Source of the DNA: a virus
Strand: one strand, 5' to 3'
Length of the DNA stretch: 26,183 bases
Virus record (IMG/VR): IMGVR_UViG_3300013102_000067
Span: 1-26,183 of that record
Made by a program: the position numbers and the translations under genes. Positions 8,640 to 15,451 of this stretch are shown piece by piece. Within the stretch, counting starts at the first letter, position 1. Every line of letters begins with the position of its first letter. The notes beneath the pieces were generated by a model. It saw nothing but the letters and a program-made list of their open reading frames with translations. It ran no database searches and was not told where the DNA came from.

Positions 8640-9335
8640 TCAGCCGCCGCTGAATTTCTCGTCGTCGAACCCAGCCACATCGAAGATGAATACCTGTCGG
8701 CCCTCCTGATAGAACGCCGACTCCACCCGCACCACCTTGGCCTTGCGCAGGTGCGCATTGAAGCGTCCAGACGGCGAGAGAAAAACCATGGTTGTGCTGT
8801 GGTCTTCGGGTTCGTGGCCGGTGTAACGCTCGGCAGGGCCATCGTCAAAACGAACAAGGATGGGACAACCGTCAATGCCGCAACCGAATTGGCCGCGCTC
8901 AATCGAGAAGATCACATCGCTGCCGTAGCGCGGATGCGTGCGCAGCATCAGGGTCGCGTGTTGCGCGCCGGCATACGGGAAGGAGAAATCGACCGTGTTC
9001 TGACTTTCCGCCCAGGCGTTATGGACTGCTTTGCCGGTCATGCTGTCCGTCGACGTGTTGTAACCCCATGCCTCTGGCGTCGGCGCCGTGGTCGTGGGCT
9101 CATCTGGCGTCGAAGAAGTCAGCGGCGTAGCGGCGGTAAGTGGTGCAGCCTCTGGTGTCTGGGGTGACTCGCTGGCACCTTTCCAGATACCCCATACGAT
9201 GGCCGCGCCGAACAGCACGACGATCCATGCACAACCTGTCTTTGTCGCCGAAGGCTTTTGCTTTCCGCAGTGCGGGCAGACCTTCGCGCTGGAGCTCATC
9301 TGCTGCCCGCATTCTTTGCACTTGATCAGCGCCAT
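8640..9335 (-). CDS. Zinc-ribbon, single-TM protein with conserved C-terminal domain
   Basis: 231 aa from ATG 9335 with a strong AGGGAGGAA ribosome site. An N-terminal zinc ribbon uses C6-x2-C9 and C20-x2-C23. One membrane segment spans about residues 35-51 (WIVVLFGAAIVWGIW). A Thr/Pro-rich linker of about 35 residues follows, then a globular domain (about 90-231) with FPYAGAQHATLMLR, HPRYGSDVIFS, GQFGCG, VRFDDGP and FDVAGF. I recognise this C-terminal pattern from unannotated bacterial and prophage proteins but know no function. Topology is probably zinc ribbon inside and domain in the periplasm. It begins the cargo island directly after the tail chaperone, an unusual position because tape measure normally follows. 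Confidence 0.8.
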   Translation of the reverse strand: MALIKCKECGQQMSSSAKVCPHCGKQKPSATKTGCAWIVVLFGAAIVWGIWKGASESPQTPEAAPLTAATPLTSSTPDEPTTTAPTPEAWGYNTSTDSMTGKAVHNAWAESQNTVDFSFPYAGAQHATLMLRTHPRYGSDVIFSIERGQFGCGIDGCPILVRFDDGPAERYTGHEPEDHSTTMVFLSPSGRFNAHLRKAKVVRVESAFYQEGRQVFIFDVAGFDDEKFSGG

Positions 9336-9367
9336 CCCCTATTCCTCCCTGTTGACGTCCCACCATC

Positions 9368-10098
9368 CTACAACCGCTGCAACTGCGGCAACACCGCGCG
9401 CACCAGCAGCCGCACATCGTCGAGCAGCCCTGGCCAGCGGTCGCGCGGCACGCCGATCAACTCGGCTGTGTTGCGGATCTCGCCGGCGGCGATGCCGGTG
9501 GGCATCAGGCGGCCATCGGGCAGGGCACTGCGTTGCCAGGTGGCGCGGATGAACACGTTGAAGGCGTCGGCGTTCTCCGGCCACACCACGCAGGTGTCGT
9601 CGGGATCGTCGTCGTCCTCGCGCTGCTCGTCGGCCCATGCGTCGGCGTCGGCCACGCCCATGGCCGCCAGCTCGGCGGCCATGTCGTCCAGCTCGGTGTC
9701 GTGATCCTCGGTGCCGCCGTGGCGTTGCAGCGCCAGCCAGGTCAGCGCCGCTTCTTCGAGATTTTCTCGGCGCCATCGTCCTGACGCATAGCCATAAAAA
9801 AATCACGGAACGCCGCGTTGCAGCACTCGATGCTGCTGCGCACCCACTTCAGGGCTTCGTCGGGAGGAAGCTCGTCTGTCGGCGTGCGGCCGATGCCGCT
9901 GACGCCGACCAGGACTTCATCGAGCACTTCGCTCTGGGTGTAGCCGGCGTCGGCGTCGAGAAACTCGTCAAGCCGTTCCTTCGGGATGCGCTTGAAGGTG
10001 GCCTTGAAATCGCCCTCGCGGAACGCGCCGCTGTTGGTGGCGAAGCGCACTTTGACGGTGCGGGTAAAGGTGGCGTCGGTGGTTCCGATCTCGATCAT
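9368..10098 (-). CDS. Tail assembly chaperone, -1 frameshift fusion product (gpGT-like)
   Basis: Predicted fusion: 101 codons from ATG 10098 through the second TTT at 9798-9796, then a -1 slip and 142 residues to the TAG at 9370-9368, about 243 aa in total. The -1 frame is open from the slip site onward. It reads ENLEEAALTWLALQRHGG and an Asp-rich stretch, then a DUF1799-like segment (VVWPENADAFNVFIRATWQ). In lambda-like phages the minor long product gpGT binds the tape measure while gpG coats it. The -1 frame has no good start before ATG 9682, which would cut off the conserved helix, so frameshifting explains the layout best. Confidence 0.85.
9742..10098 (-). CDS. Tail assembly chaperone, short product (gpG-like)
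   Basis: 118 aa from ATG 10098 (GAGGAA ribosome site, seven-base spacer) to TGA 9744-9742. It starts MIEIGTTDATFTRTVKVRF, has a beta-rich front (FKATFKRIPKERLDEFLD), a helical back with ECCNAAFRDFF, and a basic end (KISKKRR). Its position between tail tube and tape measure and its length are typical of gpG-type chaperones. It is the expected major product when ribosomes do not slip at 9796-9802. It is separated from the tail tube by a strong hairpin (10138-10166), which may lower its level relative to tail tube. Confidence 0.85.
   Translation of the reverse strand: MIEIGTTDATFTRTVKVRFATNSGAFREGDFKATFKRIPKERLDEFLDADAGYTQSEVLDEVLVGVSGIGRTPTDELPPDEALKWVRSSIECCNAAFRDFFMAMRQDDGAEKISKKRR
9796..9802 (-). 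promoter_or_regulatory. Programmed -1 frameshift site T TTT TTT
   Basis: In the chaperone frame the codons are GAT TTT TTT ATG, so the heptamer T TTT TTT is in the correct X XXY YYZ phase. After a one-base slip the frame continues TAT GGC TAT without a stop for 142 codons. In the whole gene pair this is the only heptamer I found that fits the rule. Known lambda-type chaperones use the same device with other heptamers. Confidence 0.85.
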
Positions 10099-10137
10099 GC
10101 TGGGTTCCTCGTGCCTCGATGCAGGCGTGGGGTGATA

Positions 10138-10166
10138 CACCGCACCGGCGCGTGGCCGGTGCGGTG
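10138..10166 (-). other. 12-bp hairpin just after tail tube stop
   Basis: CACCGCACCGGC and GCCGGTGCGGTG pair perfectly around a five-base loop, starting six bases after the tail-tube stop codon. No U-run follows, so strong termination is unlikely. It probably protects the 3' end of the highly needed tail-tube message or reduces read-through into the chaperone genes. Confidence 0.65.
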
Positions 10167-10172
10167 CGGGGG

Positions 10173-11102
10173 TCACTTGAAGGTGATGGTGTAGTCCGGG
10201 TCGGGGGCGATGGCGGCCAGCGGGCCGGTGACCTGCAGGGCGCTCACGCCCTGTTCGTCGTTGCGCTTGATCGTCTGCGCCTGGCTGTTGGTCGCGTCGA
10301 TCTGCACGATGTTGCCGTCCACGGTGCCGTGCTTGTAGATCATCGTGCCGGCCACTTCGCCGTTCACGTCGGCAAAGAAGTCGTGGGTGAGGATGTCGGT
10401 CTCTTCGAAGGTGGCGTCGAAGGTGGCCTTGCGGTCGGTGATCTGGATCGACTCCTCTTCGGAGTGCTCGTAGAACTCCACCTTCTGGCCGAAGTCCAGA
10501 TTCATGTTGTGCAGGCCGACCACCTGACCGAACAGCGTGCAATCCACCGTGGCCGCGCGGAACGGCACCGGCTTCTTCCAGGTGCTGTACACCGCGCCCA
10601 GGTCGGCGCCCTGGTTCACCGGCGGGTTGTACAGGCCCATGAAGGTGAACTCCAGCCACGCATAGTCACGCTTGGCGGTGGCCAGTTTCATGCTGCCGCG
10701 GCAGCCGGTGATGCTGTGCAGCGTCTTGTCGAGCAGGAAGCTCATGGTGAGCGAGTCAGGCGCCTCGTTGGGCGTGTACACCGTGTCGGTGGCGGCGGTG
10801 ACCACCTCGGTGTGGCCGCAGGCTTTCAGCAGCGGCCCCATGGCCGGCGCGGTGCCGGCGGCGCCACTGCCGGCCAGCGGCACGCGGAAGGTCACCTGCA
10901 CGTGCTTGCCCACCAGCGTGCCCAGGTTGCTGCCGAAGGTGGCCTTGTCCAGCGCCAGGTCCAGGGCCGTGCCTTCGAGCGGGCTGATGGCGAGCTGGCT
11001 GGTCTGGATGGCATTCAGCGCACCGGTGAGGGCCGCGGCCGTGCCATAGGTGGCTTCGATGCCCGCCAGCAGGGTCTTTTTGCGAAACAGGATCTTGCTC
11101 AT
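10173..11102 (-). CDS. Major tail tube protein
   Basis: 309 aa from ATG 11102, with GGAGAA about eight bases upstream. The N-terminus (LFRKKTLLAGIEATYGTAA) with following strands and a DYAWLEFTFMGLY segment matches siphophage tail tube proteins of the TTP_2 type, which polymerise into hexameric rings around the tape measure. The C-terminal half, rich in beta strands (VSALQVTGP, DYTITFK), may add a surface domain, since 309 aa is on the long side. Position after the neck genes and before the gpG/gpGT pair supports the call strongly. Confidence 0.9.
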   Translation of the reverse strand: MSKILFRKKTLLAGIEATYGTAAALTGALNAIQTSQLAISPLEGTALDLALDKATFGSNLGTLVGKHVQVTFRVPLAGSGAAGTAPAMGPLLKACGHTEVVTAATDTVYTPNEAPDSLTMSFLLDKTLHSITGCRGSMKLATAKRDYAWLEFTFMGLYNPPVNQGADLGAVYSTWKKPVPFRAATVDCTLFGQVVGLHNMNLDFGQKVEFYEHSEEESIQITDRKATFDATFEETDILTHDFFADVNGEVAGTMIYKHGTVDGNIVQIDATNSQAQTIKRNDEQGVSALQVTGPLAAIAPDPDYTITFK

Positions 11103-11156
11103 TGCAGTTCTCCGATGGCCGGGCGCGGAGCCGTGGGGCGGGTGGTGGTGTCAGGA

Positions 11157-11393
11157 TCAGTCGCGGGGGATGCCGAGCGCGGCGGCGCGTTCGCGCTTCC
11201 ACTGTTCGCGGTCGGCGGGGTCGCGGTCGCGTGTTCGGGTGGGTGGTGGCGCAGGCGCAGCGGCGGCAGGCTCACCTGCCGCCGCAGCTTCCGCCGGCGC
11301 TGTGGTATTCGGTGCGTCGTCGATGTTGCCGATCGATGTCGATAGCGTGCCGTCTTCGGCGACCTCGACCGGGGTGCGTTTTTCGCGGCCCAT
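11157..11393 (-). CDS. Small disordered Ala/Pro-rich phage protein
   Basis: 78 aa from ATG 11393, one base after the tail-terminator stop (TGACATG). It begins MGREKRTPVEVAEDGTLSTS, has a long Ala/Pro/Glu linker, and ends in a charged helix (REQWKRERAAALGIPRD). No domain is recognised. Small genes of this kind often sit just before the tail tube. Function unknown; the conserved-looking ends and tight spacing support its being real. Confidence 0.6.
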   Translation of the reverse strand: MGREKRTPVEVAEDGTLSTSIGNIDDAPNTTAPAEAAAAGEPAAAAPAPPPTRTRDRDPADREQWKRERAAALGIPRD

Positions 11394-11394
11394 G

Positions 11395-11850
11395 TCAAAC
11401 CTCCAGCAGTGGCAACAGCCACTCGGTGTGGATCCAGCCGTAAGGGGTGTCGAGCTGGGCGCTCTGCCGCGCGCTGAGCAGGCGCAGGGTGACCAGTTGC
11501 TCGTCGGCGATCGCGGCATTGGCGAACGCCTCGAGGTCGGCCAGCATGTCGAGCTCGGCGGTTTCCACCGCTTCGCCCTCGCCGCCCTCGGCCAGCTTGA
11601 TCTGGCCGGTGATGATCAGTTGCAGCGCGCCAAGCTCGGTCTGCACCGGTGCATCGAGGCCGGGGCCGTAGTCGCTGTGCTCGTACGGGTAGTCGGCCAC
11701 GCCGTTGCTCAGCACGGTGAACAGGCCGGGCGTCAGCTCGCTGTCGTCGCGCTCGCTGTGCATGCGGAAGCTACGCGTTATCCCGCGCGCAGGGAATTGC
11801 GCGGCCAGCGCGGCGGCGAGGTAGGCGATGCGTGCGCTCTTGGTGTTCAT
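11395..11850 (-). CDS. Putative tail terminator (gpU-like)
   Basis: 151 aa from ATG 11850, overlapping the upstream stop as ATGA. It starts with a helix (SARIAYLAAALAAQFPARG), has a central strand region (GALQLIITGQIKL), an acidic helix (ETAELDMLADLEAFANAA), and a C-terminal IHTEWLLPL strand. Length, order of elements and place directly after the neck gene and before the tail tube match tail terminators, which cap the tube and join it to the head. No catalytic motifs are expected. The assignment rests mainly on context. Confidence 0.65.
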   Translation of the reverse strand: MNTKSARIAYLAAALAAQFPARGITRSFRMHSERDDSELTPGLFTVLSNGVADYPYEHSDYGPGLDAPVQTELGALQLIITGQIKLAEGGEGEAVETAELDMLADLEAFANAAIADEQLVTLRLLSARQSAQLDTPYGWIHTEWLLPLLEV

Positions 11851-12350
11851 GGCTGCGCCACCGTGGCCAGCGCCTTGTCGGCGGCGGCGTCGAGCAGCGC
11901 ATCGATCCGCGGCAGCATGGCCTGCAGCGTGCGGTCGGCGAACGGGTTGGCCTTGATGCCCTTGGCCGCGATGCTGTGGCGGATCAGTGCGGCCAAGCTG
12001 CGCAAGCTCATGCCGTGCGTGCGCGGGGTAATGCCCTTGCGCTGCACCCAGCTCAGCGCCTCGGCCATCGGCATGACGCCGCCAGCGCCAGTGCCGTCGT
12101 TGACGTAGGGGCCGTAGGTTTTGCCGCGGGCGCGCACCATGTGCAGCAGCAGGCCCACGCGCTCAGCGCCGATGCTGTTGGCCAGCTCGCTGCGGTACTT
12201 CGGCGCCTGCCGGCTCATCTCGCGGGCAACTTCGATCGATCCGCGCCCCAGTGCCTTGTCGATCTCGGCAACCGCGACGTCTTCCGCCTGCGTCAGCGCG
12301 CGGCCGATCTTGTCGGCGTCGTGGGTGAGGTTGAACACGGGGCCGGCCAT
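11847..12350 (-). CDS. Neck/tail completion protein (HK97 gp10-like)
   Basis: 167 aa from ATG 12350, sharing one base with the upstream stop (TAATG). The pattern of a long helix, then RQAPKYRSELANSIG, a basic strand, YGPYVNDGTGAGG and a closing helix pair resembles HK97 gp10/virion-morphogenesis proteins. These bind the portal-proximal neck and complete the tail joint. Its location between the connector and the tail-terminator candidate fits. Overlapping frames on both strands in this stretch are shadows. Confidence 0.65.
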   Translation of the reverse strand: MAGPVFNLTHDADKIGRALTQAEDVAVAEIDKALGRGSIEVAREMSRQAPKYRSELANSIGAERVGLLLHMVRARGKTYGPYVNDGTGAGGVMPMAEALSWVQRKGITPRTHGMSLRSLAALIRHSIAAKGIKANPFADRTLQAMLPRIDALLDAAADKALATVAQP

Positions 12351-13000
12351 TACGCCGCCGCCTTGTATTCGGCCAGCAGCACCTGGTGCCAGCTGGCCGG
12401 CGTCTGGTTGCTGGGATAGCTGCCGCTGCCGGGGCTGAGCTGCACCGGCTTGTGCAGGTTGCGGTTCACCAGCTCGCGGGTGGCTTCCACCATCGCGCGC
12501 AGGATGATCAGGTCGCGATCGCCTTCCTTCAGCGTGCTGCCGGCGTCGGTCAGCACCGGCGTGGCCAGGTAGTAGTAGCGGTAGTCGGCGCCATACGCGC
12601 TGATCTGCTCCGCGCTTGGCGGCGGCGACAGTACCAGCACGGCGGTGTCGTCGACGTCGGTGGTCAGCCGCACGATCGGCAATGCGCCGGCCGGCTGCTG
12701 CCACACCGGCACCGCACCGATGCCCCAGTCGCTGGCCTTGGGGATCAGGATGTCGGCAGGTACGTCGGTGTACTTGGCCACGCCCGCCTGAAGGGTGAGC
12801 TGGCCAAGCTTGGTGCAACTGCGCTTGCCGTCGACGCCGATGGCGCGTACGGCGGTCAGCAGGTGGCGCTTGAAATCGGCATCCGGGTCTGCGGGCTGCG
12901 TGGTCGGATCGGCACCGGCCGGCGTACCACGAAAGACACTCGCCGCATCATGCAGCGAGGCCTTGTAGTCGGGCAGCAGGCTGGCCAGGGTGAGCGGCAT
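12350..13000 (-). CDS. Putative head-tail connector (adaptor)
   Basis: 216 aa from ATG 13000, three bases after the upstream gene. It opens with a short helix (TLASLLPDYKASLHDAASVF) and has an ADFKRHLLTAVRAIG helix. A beta-rich middle (LTLQAGVAKYTDVP, IVRLTTDVDDTAVLVLSPPPS) and a C-terminal helix (DLIILRAMVEATRELVNRN) follow. This mixture of helices around a beta domain is usual for adaptors under the portal. I cannot name a family with certainty; the position between capsid and neck protein supports a connector role. Confidence 0.55.
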   Translation of the reverse strand: MPLTLASLLPDYKASLHDAASVFRGTPAGADPTTQPADPDADFKRHLLTAVRAIGVDGKRSCTKLGQLTLQAGVAKYTDVPADILIPKASDWGIGAVPVWQQPAGALPIVRLTTDVDDTAVLVLSPPPSAEQISAYGADYRYYYLATPVLTDAGSTLKEGDRDLIILRAMVEATRELVNRNLHKPVQLSPGSGSYPSNQTPASWHQVLLAEYKAAA

Positions 13001-13003
13001 GGG

Positions 13004-13384
13004 TTACTCGCCGCCCTCACCATCAGGCTTCTGCTCGCCGCCTTCATCGCCCGGCTTCTTCTCGCTGGCGCGACGCAGGTGCTCGGCGGTGATCGCGGCC
13101 AACACGCCCGCACGCGGCTTCTTGGCGGATGCTTCCAGCGCCTCGAGCGTGTGCAGATCGTCCAGGCTCAGCGCGGTGAGCTCGGCGATCACGATGTCGC
13201 CCTTGCTCTTTTGCAGGGCCAGTACGGGATCGGCCGGCGGCTCATCGTTCGCCTGCGTGCTGACGGCGCCGTAGCCCGGCGGCACCAGGTGCGGCTCCAC
13301 CAGCTGGGTCTCGCCGGGGCGCAGCACGCTGCCGCCCACGTGCATGTTCGATTCGGTGTCGTTGGTGACGGGGATCTGTTTCAT
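13004..13384 (-). CDS. Head-associated protein of unknown function
   Basis: 126 aa from ATG 13384 with an AAGGG ribosome site. It begins MKQIPVTNDTESNMHVGGSV with an RPGETQLVEPHLVPPG segment that suggests a small beta domain. An Asp/Leu-rich helix follows, then a Lys/Glu/Gly-rich disordered end (KKPGDEGGEQKPDGEGGE). Genes of this type commonly lie between capsid and connector in HK97-like phages. Possible roles are a head decoration or a connector accessory factor. I do not recognise a specific family. It is the first gene after the hairpin that follows the capsid stop. Confidence 0.6.
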   Translation of the reverse strand: MKQIPVTNDTESNMHVGGSVLRPGETQLVEPHLVPPGYGAVSTQANDEPPADPVLALQKSKGDIVIAELTALSLDDLHTLEALEASAKKPRAGVLAAITAEHLRRASEKKPGDEGGEQKPDGEGGE

Positions 13385-13410
13385 GGGTCAAGCCCTTGTG
13401 TGGCGGAAAG

Positions 13411-13445
13411 TAGGAAGGGCGGCCGGTGTGCTGGCGCGCCCTTCC
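13411..13445 (-). terminator. Hairpin after the capsid gene (weak terminator or mRNA stabiliser)
   Basis: On the minus strand AGGAAGGGCG pairs perfectly with CGCCCTTCCT (10 bp), with extra G-C pairs possible inside the 15-base loop. Only ACTTT follows, a weak U-tract. It lies 18 bases after the capsid stop and before the next ribosome site. Partial termination or 3' protection of the capsid message is likely. Confidence 0.5.
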
Positions 13446-13462
13446 TGCTCCGGGGTTGGCTA

Positions 13463-15451
13463 TCAGGCGCCGCGGGCGTTGGTGACGCTGTACGCCAGGA
13501 TCGACGTGAACCGGCTGCGCAGCGGCGGCGGGATGTGCAGCGAGCTGTACTCCTCGCCGTAGGCGCCGCGCTTGCCCAGCGCCTTGCCGTTGCTGTCGAA
13601 CAGCTCGTACGGCACGCCGGTCTGGAACGTCTTGGCGATCGTGTACCAGAAGTTCGCGCGCTGGCCGAGCAGCATCCGCTCGTCGCCCAGGTCGATGCCC
13701 GGGGCGTCGGTGGCCCAGCCCGGGATACCCTTCACCGGCTGCAGGTTGCCCTGGTTGTCGATGTTGGCATCCGCCCGGCTGCTGGCTTCGCTGAACTGCT
13801 CCGCGTCGGTGATCATGTTGGTCAACACGTCGCTGGCCAGGAAGAAGTCCGGCTTCACGAAACGCTGCTGGCTCAACGTGGCCTTGCGCGCACCCACGGC
13901 CTGCAGAATCTTGTTCATCTGCTTTTCGTAGGTGCTGCCCGCGGCGACGTCGGTGTCCACCTTCAGCACGTTGGTGGTGTAGCTGTAACCGATGGTCACC
14001 GCACCGGCCGGGGCGCTGGCCGCACCGGTCTCATCGCAGATCTGGAACAGGCCGAGGTTGTAGCTCAGCACGCGGAAATACTTGCCCGCTGCCTGCGTGC
14101 CGCTGCCGTCGAACTCCACCAGCACGGTGGCGCCATCCTTCACCACCACCGGCTGCTGGGCGGCGCCCACGGCGGTGCCCTGCAGGTCGCGCGCCTGGTA
14201 CGGCCGCACCACCGGGAAGTTGGCGGTCTTGTAGCCGTTGGCCGCGCCGGTATACGCGGTGGTGGCGGTGCCGGCGGCCACGTCGACCACGCTGTACGCA
14301 TCGCTGTCGCGCAGCATGCGGTTGGCGATGGCCGCGGCCACAAGCTCGCGCATCACCTGCGCATTGCTGACGATGTTGCGGGCCCAGGCATCGAAGTTGA
14401 TGACGTTGCTGTTGCGGCTGAAGAACGCCGCCTCGTTGGTCAGCTCCATCGCCAGCTTGCGCGGCTCGATGTAGGCGTAGTCCAGCGCCTGCGCGATGCC
14501 GGCGCGGTGGATCGGCTGGCCCTCGTACACGATGCCGCCGTTCTGCACCGCGCTGGTGTCGCGGGTCTGGTACGGGATGGTGTGCGTGGCGCCGGTGGTC
14601 GGGTCCACGCTGGCGTTCACCAGGTGCAGGATGTCCAGCCGCTGGTACACCTGCTCGATCACCGCGCGCTGCACGGTGGCCGGGATGGTCATGTCGCCGG
14701 TGTTCACCGGGCCGCCGGCCAGCATCTTGGCTTCCTGGTGCAACTGCATGGCGTGTTCGCGGTCGAACTCGGCCAGCATGGTCTTGATGAAGGGGCTCTG
14801 CTTGGCCTCCTCCACGAACACCAGCTTGCCGTTGAACGCTTCCTGCGTCTGCGCCAGGCCCTTGCGCACGTTCTCGCTGAGCGCCTTGATCTTGTTGCTG
14901 TCGTCGACCGTGATGTGGGTGACGCCCGAGCGGATCGGAAAGCCCTGCTCGGCCAGCTTGCGCGAGGACTCGATCTGGTTGCCCAGCGCGATCTGGTTTT
15001 CCGCCAGCGACTTCACCTGGTCATCGGTCATGGCGCCGGTGATCAGGCCGTCGACATTGGCGCTGAGCAGCTTGCGGGTGTCGTCGCTCAGGCCGGTGGC
15101 GGCGGTCAGCGTATCGCTGAACAGCTTGACCCTGGCCGCCTTGTCGGTGGCCAGCTTGGTGGCGGCGTCGACGCGCGCGGTCTCGCGATCGTCCAGCAGC
15201 TTGGTGATGTCGGCTTCGCTCAGCATCTTGCCGGCGGGCGCCTGCACGCTCAGTGTGATCGGGCCGGTATGGCCACCTTCGGCCAGGGTCTTGCCGGTGG
15301 CGGTGAGGCTGTCCACCAGGCCCTTGTGGGCCGTGGCGTCCTCGCCCAGGTTCTTCGCGGCGGCCTCGTAGGCGCTGCAGATGGATTTGATGGTGTCTTC
15401 GCTGAGCTTCAGCGCGCGCAGGTTGGCGCGCAGGGTTTCGAGCCAGTTCAT
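13463..15451 (-). CDS. Candidate nested product: scaffold-capsid from internal start
   Basis: An in-frame ATG at 15451 (residue 210 of the fusion) is preceded by GGAG nine bases upstream and begins MNWLETLRANLRALKLSEDT, which looks like a natural N-terminus. It would give a 662-aa scaffold-capsid protein without the protease. Nested starts of this kind are known for Mu I/Z and lambda C/Nu3. Many copies of capsid but few of protease are needed per head, so internal initiation would explain the fused frame. Unproven. Confidence 0.5.
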   Translation of the reverse strand: MNWLETLRANLRALKLSEDTIKSICSAYEAAAKNLGEDATAHKGLVDSLTATGKTLAEGGHTGPITLSVQAPAGKMLSEADITKLLDDRETARVDAATKLATDKAARVKLFSDTLTAATGLSDDTRKLLSANVDGLITGAMTDDQVKSLAENQIALGNQIESSRKLAEQGFPIRSGVTHITVDDSNKIKALSENVRKGLAQTQEAFNGKLVFVEEAKQSPFIKTMLAEFDREHAMQLHQEAKMLAGGPVNTGDMTIPATVQRAVIEQVYQRLDILHLVNASVDPTTGATHTIPYQTRDTSAVQNGGIVYEGQPIHRAGIAQALDYAYIEPRKLAMELTNEAAFFSRNSNVINFDAWARNIVSNAQVMRELVAAAIANRMLRDSDAYSVVDVAAGTATTAYTGAANGYKTANFPVVRPYQARDLQGTAVGAAQQPVVVKDGATVLVEFDGSGTQAAGKYFRVLSYNLGLFQICDETGAASAPAGAVTIGYSYTTNVLKVDTDVAAGSTYEKQMNKILQAVGARKATLSQQRFVKPDFFLASDVLTNMITDAEQFSEASSRADANIDNQGNLQPVKGIPGWATDAPGIDLGDERMLLGQRANFWYTIAKTFQTGVPYELFDSNGKALGKRGAYGEEYSSLHIPPPLRSRFTSILAYSVTNARGA

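Noticed and set aside
9368-9682. Separate gene starting at ATG 9682 for the DUF1799-like protein
   Set aside because: It would remove the conserved-looking helix upstream, has no ribosome site, and the -1 frame is open back to a perfect slippery heptamer. Frameshift fusion explains it better.
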